Under the pieces are notes generated by a model that was not told the origin of the DNA, did not search any database, and worked only from the letters and a program-made list of their open reading frames with translations. Shown one piece after another: positions 55,690 to 64,000 of a DNA stretch of 64,000 nt. The stretch is taken from NCBI RefSeq assembly GCF_036588685.1, contig NC_086375.1, positions 37,842,566-37,906,565 of the forward strand, read 5' to 3'. How positions within the stretch are numbered: position 1 is the stretch's first letter; every line of letters starts with the position of its first letter. Source of the stretch: Mytilus trossulus (lineage: Eukaryota > Mollusca > Bivalvia > Mytilida > Mytilidae). A program made the translations under genes and the position numbers.

Positions 55690-58600
55690 TCTGAATATCT
55701 ATCGACACTCTGTGCATTTATCATCACTCTGTATATTTATCACCACTCTGTATGTCTATCACCACTGCGTATATATATCCCCCCTCTGAATATCTATCAC
55801 ACTCTGTATATATATCACCTATCTGTACATCTATAATCACTCTGCATATCTATCACCAATGTCTACACCTATTACCACTCTGTATATCTACCATCACTCT
55901 GTATATCTACCTCTGATCTAAATATAATCACAAGTTTGTCTATTATCAACCACTCTGTATATCTATCACCACTCTGTACAACTATCACCACTCTGTATAT
56001 CTATTACCACTCTGTATATAAATATCACCACTCTGTATATCTACTACCACTCTGTTCATCAATCACCACTATGTATATCTATCGACTCTCTGATTATCTA
56101 TCACCCCTCTGTATATCTAACACCACTCTGTATATCTATCACCACTCTGTACATCTATCATCACTCTGTATATCTATCACCATTCTGTACTCATATCACA
56201 GAATATCTTACAATCTGTATATCTATTTCAACTCTGTATATATATATATATATATATCACCACTCTGTATCTATCACCAAAGTGAATATCTAACACCACT
56301 CTGTATACTTATCACCACTCTGTATATCCATCAGTATTCTCTATATCTGTCACAACTCTGTATATATATCATCACTCTGTATATCTACAACCACTCTGTA
56401 CATATATCACATCTCTGTATATCTATCACCACTCTGTATGTTTATCACCACTCTGTATATCTATCAATCCCTCTGTACATCTATCATCACTCTGTATATC
56501 TATCACCACTCTGTACACATATCACCTCTCTGTATATCTAACGACCCTCTGAGTATCTGTCAACCCTCTGAATATCTTATACCACTCTGTATATCTATTA
56601 CCACTCTGTATAAATATCACCACTCTGTATATTTACTACCACTCTGTATATCTATCGACACTTTGAGTATCCATCACCCCTCTGAATAACTTACACTTAT
56701 CTGTATATCTATCACCACTCTGTATATCTATCACCAATCTGAATATCTATCACCAATCTGTACATATATCACCACTCTGTATATCTATCACCACTCTGTA
56801 TGTCTATTACCACTGTGTATATCTATCATCCCTCTGAATATCTATCAACCCTATGAATAACTATCACCCCTCTGAATATCTATCACCACTATGTACACCT
56901 ATCACCAATCTATATATCTATCGACCCTCTGAATATCTATCACCACAGTGAATAGCTGACACCACTCTGTATATCCATCAGCATTCTCTATATATCTGTC
57001 ACCACTTTGTATATATATATCATCACTCTGTATATCTATAACAATTCTGTAAATCTATCACATCTCTGTATATATAATACCACTCTGTACATCTATCACC
57101 ACTTTGTATATCTATCACCACTCTGTATATCTATCACCACTCTGAAGGTATATCACCACTCTGTATATCTATCACCACTCTGTATATCTACCAACACTCT
57201 GTTTATCTACCTCTGATCTAAATATCTATCTAACTTTGTCTATTATCAACCACCCTGTATATCTATCAACACTCTGAATATTTAACACCACTTTGTATAT
57301 CTATCACCACTTTGTATATCTATCACCAATCTGAATATCTATCACCACTATGTACATCCATCAACACTCTGTATATCTATCACCACTGTGTATATCTATC
57401 ACCCCTCTGAATACCAACACTCTGTATATCTACCTCTGATCTGAATAGCTATTACAACTTTGTCTATTATCAACCACCCTGTAAATCTATCACCACTCTG
57501 TACTTCTATTACCCCTCTGAATATCTAACACCACTCTGTATATCTATCACCAATCTGAATATCTATTACCACTCGGTATATCTATCACCACTCTATATGT
57601 GTATCACCAATTTGTATATCTATCACCCCTCTGAATATCTTACACCACTCTGGATATCTATTACGAATCTGTATATATATCACCACTCTGTATATATCTA
57701 CTACCACTCTGTACATCTATCACCACTCTGTATATATATCGACACTCTGAGTATATATCACCCCTCTGAATATCGAACACTTATTTGTATATCTATCACC
57801 ACTTTGTATATCTATCACTAATCTGAATATTTATCACTACTCTGTACATATATCACCACTCTGTATATATATCACCACTCTGTATAGCTATAACGACTGT
57901 GTATATCTATCATCTTTCTGAATAACTTACACCACTCTGTATATCTATTACCACTCTGTATATATATCACCACTCTGTATATATCTAATACCACTCTGTA
58001 CATCTATCACCACTCTTTATATATATCGACACTCTTGAGTATCTATCACCCCTCTGAATATCTAACACTTATCTGTATATATATTACCACTCTGTATATC
58101 TATCACCAATCTGTATATCTATCACAACTCTGTACACATATCACCACTCTGTATATCTTTCGAACCTCTGAATATCTATCACCCCTCTGAATATTACCAC
58201 TCTGTATATCTACCTCTGATCTGAATATCAATCATAAATTTGTCTATTATCAACCACCCTGTATATCTATAACCACTCTGTACACATATCACCACTGTGT
58301 ATATCTATCACCCCTCTGAATACCAACACTCTGTATATCTACCTCTGATCCGAATAGCTATTACAACTTTGTCTATTATCAACCACCCAGTAAATCTATC
58401 ACCACTCTGTACATCTATTACCCCTCTGAATATCTAACACCACTCTGTATATCTATCACCAATCTGAATATCTATTACAACTCTGTATATCTATCACCAC
58501 TAAATATGTGTATCACCAATTTGTATATCTATTACCCCTCTGAATATCTTACACCACTCTGTATATCTATTACGAATCTGTATATATATCACCACTCTGT

Positions 58601-60980
58601 ATATATATATCACCACTCTGTATATATCTACTACCACTCTGTACATCTGTCACCACTATGTATATCTATCGACACTCTGAGTATCTATCATCCCTCTGAA
58701 TATCTAACACTTATTTGTATATCTATCACCACTTTGTATATCTATCACCACTTTGTATATCTATCAATAATCTGAATATCTATCACCACTCTGTACATAT
58801 ATCACCACTCTGTATATCTATCACCACTCTGTATAGCTATAACGACTGTGTAAATCTATTATCTTTCTGAATAACTTACACCACTCTGTATATCTATTAC
58901 CACTCTGTATATATATTACCACTCTGTATATATCCACTACCACTCTGTACATCTATCACCACTCTGTATATCTATCGACACTCTGAGTATATATCACCCC
59001 TCTGAATATCTAACACTTATTTGTATATCTATCACCACTTTGTATATCTATCACTAATCTGAATATCTATCACCACTCTGTACATATAACACCACTCTGT
59101 ATATATATCACCACTCTGTATAGCTATAACGACTGTGTATATCTATCATCTTTCTGAATAACTTACACCACTCTGTATATCTATTACCACTCTGTATATA
59201 TATCACCACTCTGTATATATCTAATACCACTCTGTACATCTATCACCACTCTTTATATATATCGACACTCTTGAGTATCTATCACCCCTCTGAATATCTA
59301 ACACTTATCTGTATATATATTACCACTATTACCACTCTGTATATATATCACCAATCTGTATATTTATTACCACTCTGTATATATATCACTAATCTGTATA
59401 TCTATCACCACTCTGTACACATATTACCACTCTGTATATGTTTCGAACCTCTGAATATCTATCACCCCTCTGTATATCACCACTCTGTATATCTACCTGT
59501 GATCTGAATATCAATCACAACTTTGTCTATTATCAACCACCCTGTATATCTATAACCACTCTGTACACATATCACCACTGTGTATATCTATCACCCCTCT
59601 GAATACCAACACTCTGTATATCTACCTCTGATCTGAATAGCTATTACAACTTTGTCTATTATCAACCACCCTGTAAATCTATCACCACTCTGTATATCTA
59701 TCACCAATCTGAATATCTATTACCACTCTGAATATCTATCACCACTCTGTATATCTATCACATCTCTAAATATTTAACACCACTCGTTATATCTATCACC
59801 ACTTTGTATATCTATCACCAATCTGAATATCTATCACCACTATGTACATCCATCACCAGTTCACTGTGTATATCTTTCACACCTCTGAATATCTATCACA
59901 CCTCTGAATAACTATCCCCCCTCTGAATATCTATCACCCCTCGGAAAACCACCACTCTGTATATCTACCTCTGATCTGCATATTAATCACAACTTTGTCT
60001 ATTATCAACCACCCTGTATATCTATCACCACTATGTACACATATCACCACTGTGTATATATTACCACTCTGTGCATCTATCATCACTTTGTATATCTATC
60101 ACCGCTCTGTACACATATCACCACTCTGTATATCTATCGACCCTCTAAATATATATCACCCCTCGGAAAACCCCCACTCTGTATATCTACCTCTGATCTG
60201 AATATTAATCACAACTTTGTCTATTATCAACCACCCTGTATATCTATAACCACTCTGTACACATATCACCACTGTGTATATCTATCACCCCTCTGAATAC
60301 CAACACTCTGTATATCTACCTCTGATCTGAATAGCTATTACAACTTTGTCTATTATCAACCACCCTGTAAATCTATCACCACTCTGTATATCTATCACCA
60401 ATCTGAATATCTATTACCACTCTGAATATCTATCACCACTCTGTATATCTATCACATCTCTGAATATTTAACACCACTCGTTATATCTATCACCACTTTG
60501 TATATCTATCACCAATCTTAATATCTATCACCACTATGTACATCCATCACCAGTCCACTGTGTATATCTATCGACCCTCTAAATATATATCACCCCTCGG
60601 AAAACCACCACTCTGTATATCTACCTCTGATCTGAATATTAGTCACAACTTTGTCTATTATCAACCACCCTGTATATCTATCACCACTCTGTACACATAT
60701 CACCACTGTGTATATTCATCACCCCTCTGAATATCTATCACCCCTCTGAATACCAACACTCTGTAAATCTACCTCTGATCTGAATAGCTATTACAACTTT
60801 GTCTATTATCAACCACCCTTTAAATCTATCAACACTCTGTACATCTATTAACCCTCTGAATATCTAACACCACTATGTATATCTATCACCAATCTGTAAA
60901 TCTATCACCACTCTGTATATCTATCACCACTCTATATGTGTATCACCAATGTATATATCTATCACCCCTCTGTATATCTG
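55690..60980. repeat. 5.3-kb satellite of 19-bp units with higher-order structure
   Basis: The consensus unit is tatctatcaccactctgta (19 bp), roughly 275 units with many single-base variants (accactctg, acccctctg, accaatctg). A compound block containing ctctgatctgaatagctatt, acaactttgtctattatcaa and ccaccctgt recurs at about 57420, 58330, 59610, 60310 and 60760, showing higher-order duplication. Because 19 is not a multiple of three and the unit avoids stops in all plus-strand frames, many long open frames appear with a 19-residue period (YIYHHSVYLSPLCISITTL); none is a gene. Confidence 0.95.
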
Positions 60981-60984
60981 GGAA

Positions 60985-61780
60985 CAGTCTTTTTTAAGAA
61001 AAGGTACACTTTCAAAAAATAAAGCTCGGCTAGTCTAACAGGCTAGGAAGGCCATGCTCTATGCATTGTGTAAAGCGAGAAGGCTTTGTTTACCAGTTGA
61101 TATTTTGTTACAAATATTTGATGCAATGGTTGCACCTATATTGTTGTATGGTGCTCAAGTGTGGGGTTAGGGGTTACGAAAACAATGAAATTATTTAATC
61201 TTTGCAATAGAATTTTGCAAGTATATTTTAAAGATTAAAAAATGTACTCCAAATTGTATTGTTTAAATGTACTCCAAATTGTATTGTTTATGGAGAGCTT
61301 GGTAGAGAACCTATGCCTATTTGTATTAAAGCCAGAATGGTTGTCTTTTTGCAACTTATTTTAAATGGTAAAAAAAAGAAAATATCACGCACGATATGAT
61401 ATGTTATATAGACTTGACGAAGATGATGTGTATTACTCTAAATGGTTACCATGTATCAACGAAATTTTACTTGAATGTGGTTATAATCATTGTAGGAATA
61501 ACCAAACTATGAAAAGAAATGTTATTCTGTCAAGACAAGTTAAACAGTTTATTCATGAAAAATTTATTGAAAATTGGAAAGCACAAATATTTAACTCACC
61601 TAAGTGTATTAATTATAGAAACGTAAGACTGAATTTGGTTTTGAGAAATATCTCTCTGTTTCCCCACCTGAAATGATGTATACTATTAATAAATTTAGAT
61701 GTGGAAGTCACAAGTTGCCAATTGAAGCTGGTAGTGTTTGTTCTATTGATGGATCTGGGAAAAAAATGTGATCTGAGTGA
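60985..61780 (+). pseudogene. LINE remnant abutting the satellite
   Basis: 3' part of a LINE of the same type as 52165-54515: KAMLYALCKARRLCLPVDIL then LQIFDAMVAPILLYGAQVWG, a stop, then a partly duplicated stretch (tgtactccaaattgtattgt twice) leading to VYGELGREPMPICIKARMVV and, in the frame 61365-61676, YSKWLPCINEILLECGYNHC to FIHEKFIENWKAQIFNSPKC. Last, a frame with INKFRCGSHKLPIEAG matches FRTGNHKLPIETG of the other copy. Several frameshifts and stops. Confidence 0.75.
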
Positions 61781-63129
61781 TAAAGAACAACTAGATTATG
61801 ATACATATTTAATTGTAACTTTTTTAATGGAGTTCGTGTTGTTTCTTATTTATTATTTGTAACTGTTTATGTATAAAATGCCACGGTCTCTTAATTTCAT
61901 GAGTCTTTAGGATAAAAAAAGATCTTTACAAGTCATTTTTATATCAAATGTATTATCACACCTTTTTATGCTCGATTTGAGATCTAAATTTTATTGTTAA
62001 AAAAGGCTAGCTGTGGTCAAATAAATTTTGTGAGCAGTTTTAATACCGAGGGTGTGTCTTATTTTGTGAGTTTTCATTGGTTTGGAGTTTTTAGACCCTT
62101 CATTGTTGACCAGTGGAAAACTTCCCGCCGAAGTGTTTCAAATAGCACTTTGTCTTCAAACGAACAAAATGGACACATGCAGTTTACAGAAGCAAAAGAT
62201 TTGATTTGAACTGTTCGTGAAACCACACATACTCAAGGTAGATATTAACCCCTTGGTATTTTCCCAGATTATTTTCATTATTAAAAATATGGATCAAAAC
62301 ACGACTTTTGAAATCTTTTTCGAAAAATTAAGATATGATATAGAAGACTATCTGATGAAATTTTAAATAATAAGTTGGCTCGTGTTCATTGATCGTCCTG
62401 AATATGCATGAAATATTTGCCACTGGACACAAAGTAACCAACAATCAATCGTGTTCATTGACATCGGAATAAATAAAAAAAAAATTAAACTAGAGCATGC
62501 ACTGGTTACTACAAAACAAGTGCCTGCGTCGATGCTGTAGCAAGTATCGTGATGATCATGTTTGAAAAGGTTGCACCAACTGAAAATGCAGATGGCATAT
62601 TTTTGCTCAACTATCGATAGCAAAGATTTGAAAATATTTATTTTACTTTTTCGTATTTTACTGATACATGGAATTATATTTCAAGTTTACAGTTTTCAAG
62701 TTTATAGTAGATGCAGTCTATTTGTATTTTTATAAAGATGATAAAGCCATAGTTCAAAAAGTAGAAGACTTGATTCTCCATTATATTGTCCTTGATCCTC
62801 GATTTACTTACAGCCGTTTTGGTGGTAATAAATATTATGTACATGGTTTAATCTCAATTGTTTTAACACTTTTTTCACGTTTTTGTTATTGATCTGAGTA
62901 AAGTTCAGTTACATAATTTATTTGCAGTATGTCCTTTGTCAGTAGATATTTTTCTGCACAGCCAGTTACTAAAGTGTGAAATGAGTAGATTGTTGTGTAA
63001 CACCTATATGGTCATGTGATCAAAAGGTTAGAATTTGAACCGATATATGGTCGTGTGATCAATAGGTTAGAATTAGAAGCCAAATCAGTTTAAATTGATT
63101 TTTACTTGGACAAAGACCTAGGCATTTTT
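61781..63129. other. AT-rich stretch with small repeats
   Basis: 62387-62460 (cgtcctgaatatgcatgaaa, tatttgccactggacacaaa, accaacaatcaatc) is a common bivalve repeat end. 63005-63082 holds a tandem pair around atatggtcatgtgatcaaaa and ggttagaatt. The open frames at 61994-62209, 62363-62623 and 62668-62892 show no motif. Confidence 0.45.
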
Positions 63130-63554
63130 ATGCCCCACCTACGATGGTCCACTGAACATAGAAAATGAAAGTGCAAAGTTCAGGTTAAAGTTTTTAGTCA
63201 AGGTAGTTTTTGATGAAGTTAAACTGAGTCACATCTACTTGAAACTTAGTACACATGTTCCCTATGATATGATCTTTCTAATTTTAATGCCAAATTATAG
63301 TTTTGATCCCAATTTCATGGTCCACTGAACATAGAAAATGAAAGTGCAAAGTTCAGGTTAAAGTTTTTGGTCAAGGTAGTTTTTGATGAAGTTAAAGTCG
63401 CATCTACTTGAAACTTAGTACACATGTTCCCTATGATATGATCTTATTAATTTTAATTTCAAATTAAAGTTTTGACCCCAAGTACACGGTCCACTGAACA
63501 TGGAAAATTATAGTGTGAGTGGGGCATCCGTGTACTATGAACACATTCTTGTTT
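63130..63554 (+). repeat. Mussel dispersed repeat (tatgccccacctacgatagt family), copy 3, rearranged
   Basis: The start tatgccccacctacgat jumps straight to ggtccactgaacatag, losing the left third. Two to three tandem inner units follow, then gtggggcatccgtgtactat and cacattcttg. Confidence 0.7.
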
Positions 63555-64000
63555 CATTAGAATATTAGGGGACATGAAATATGTTTGAAAGAATTTTAAG
63601 GCAATTAATTGATTCAATGTGATCTGTGTTGGATTTTAGATTTTAAAAGTTCCAGAAAATTACTTTTGGAGAATTGAATGATTTCACTAATTTTTCATGT
63701 TGCATGTGAAATTACAATATGATGACTTTACCCCATTTCTTTAAGTTTATTGATTTATTAGAGTTGTTATGTTTTCAAGCTTTTACTCTTGTATAAACAT
63801 CATCGAACTGTAACTATAAGTTCTGTAACCATGGTAAAATTCATGATTGATTGTGGGTGCATAACCCCCTGTGGCAAATATATCATGCATTTCAAGTTGA
63901 AAGATCCATGTAACTTGACCAGGTATTGCTTCCAAATAGTATCTACCTACAACAACAGGAATAGGGGACACATTCATGTATATGTCTAGGAGACTGACAG
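63555..64000. other. Window end, no gene called
   Basis: 63840-63960 contains gattgattgtgggtgcataa and ccctgtggcaaatatatcat, related to the repeat at 62387-62460, and is open on both strands (66 and 64 codons), which fits a repeat better than a gene. Confidence 0.4.

Noticed and set aside
55936-60730. About ten open frames of 64-201 codons on the plus strand
   Set aside because: All lie inside the 19-bp satellite and are translations of it in different frames (19-residue period).
55690-60980. Regular short repeats resembling a CRISPR array
   Set aside because: Units are contiguous 19-mers without spacers, the context is eukaryotic, and no cas genes are present.
63783-63989. Overlapping frames on both strands near the window end
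   Set aside because: Sequence resembles a common bivalve repeat also seen at 62.4 kb; no basis for choosing a strand.

Overview
The window looks like nuclear DNA of a bivalve mollusc, most likely a mussel (Mytilus or a close relative). It is AT-rich, its genes are split by introns, and it is crowded with short dispersed repeats of types I recognise from mussel DNA, such as the block opening tatgccccacctacgatagt and the blocks containing ccaatgagacaactctcca or aataaaggcaacagtagta. The species is an inference; no database was searched.

Left part (1-21.2 kb) is the gene-bearing part. The 5' end of an unidentified minus-strand gene lies at 1-163. Opposite it, six exons on the plus strand (2773-7125) encode a complete 140-residue glia maturation factor (GMF, ADF-H fold). 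Facing GMF tail to tail, sixteen minus-strand exons (21184 down to 10562) encode a complete 712-residue adenylate kinase 7 (AK7), a protein of motile cilia and flagella. All junctions are GT-AG and the reading frame closes exactly in both. The introns hold MITE-like elements, including two copies of one Mutator-like element with 60-bp terminal inverted repeats (TIRs) and perfect 9-bp target duplications, a 1.15-kb hAT-like element and a composite tandem repeat.

Middle part (21.2-51 kb) is gene-poor. It holds a 2.3-kb tandem duplication (25.06-29.73 kb) whose two copies of one exon each carry a different disabling change, followed by an intact terminal exon (29993-30124). From about 31 to 45 kb there are many fragments of a Penelope-like reverse transcriptase on the minus strand, mixed with dispersed mussel repeats. 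At 42.5-48.3 kb there are fragments of a MULE-type transposase, a Mutator-like transposase domain and a decayed transposon-like gene, plus a striking cluster of TTATCT/AGATAA motifs at 45.6-46.0 kb.

Right part (51-64 kb) holds a 30-bp-arm palindrome, a dead non-LTR retrotransposon (52.2-54.5 kb), a small unassigned open frame, a 425-bp TIR element, a 5.3-kb satellite of 19-bp units with higher-order structure (55.69-60.98 kb), a second remnant of the same retrotransposon type abutting the satellite, and more dispersed repeats.

Four nested insertions can be checked inside this window because an uninterrupted relative of each host repeat is also present. I found no convincing tRNA, rRNA, CRISPR array or prokaryotic-type operon.
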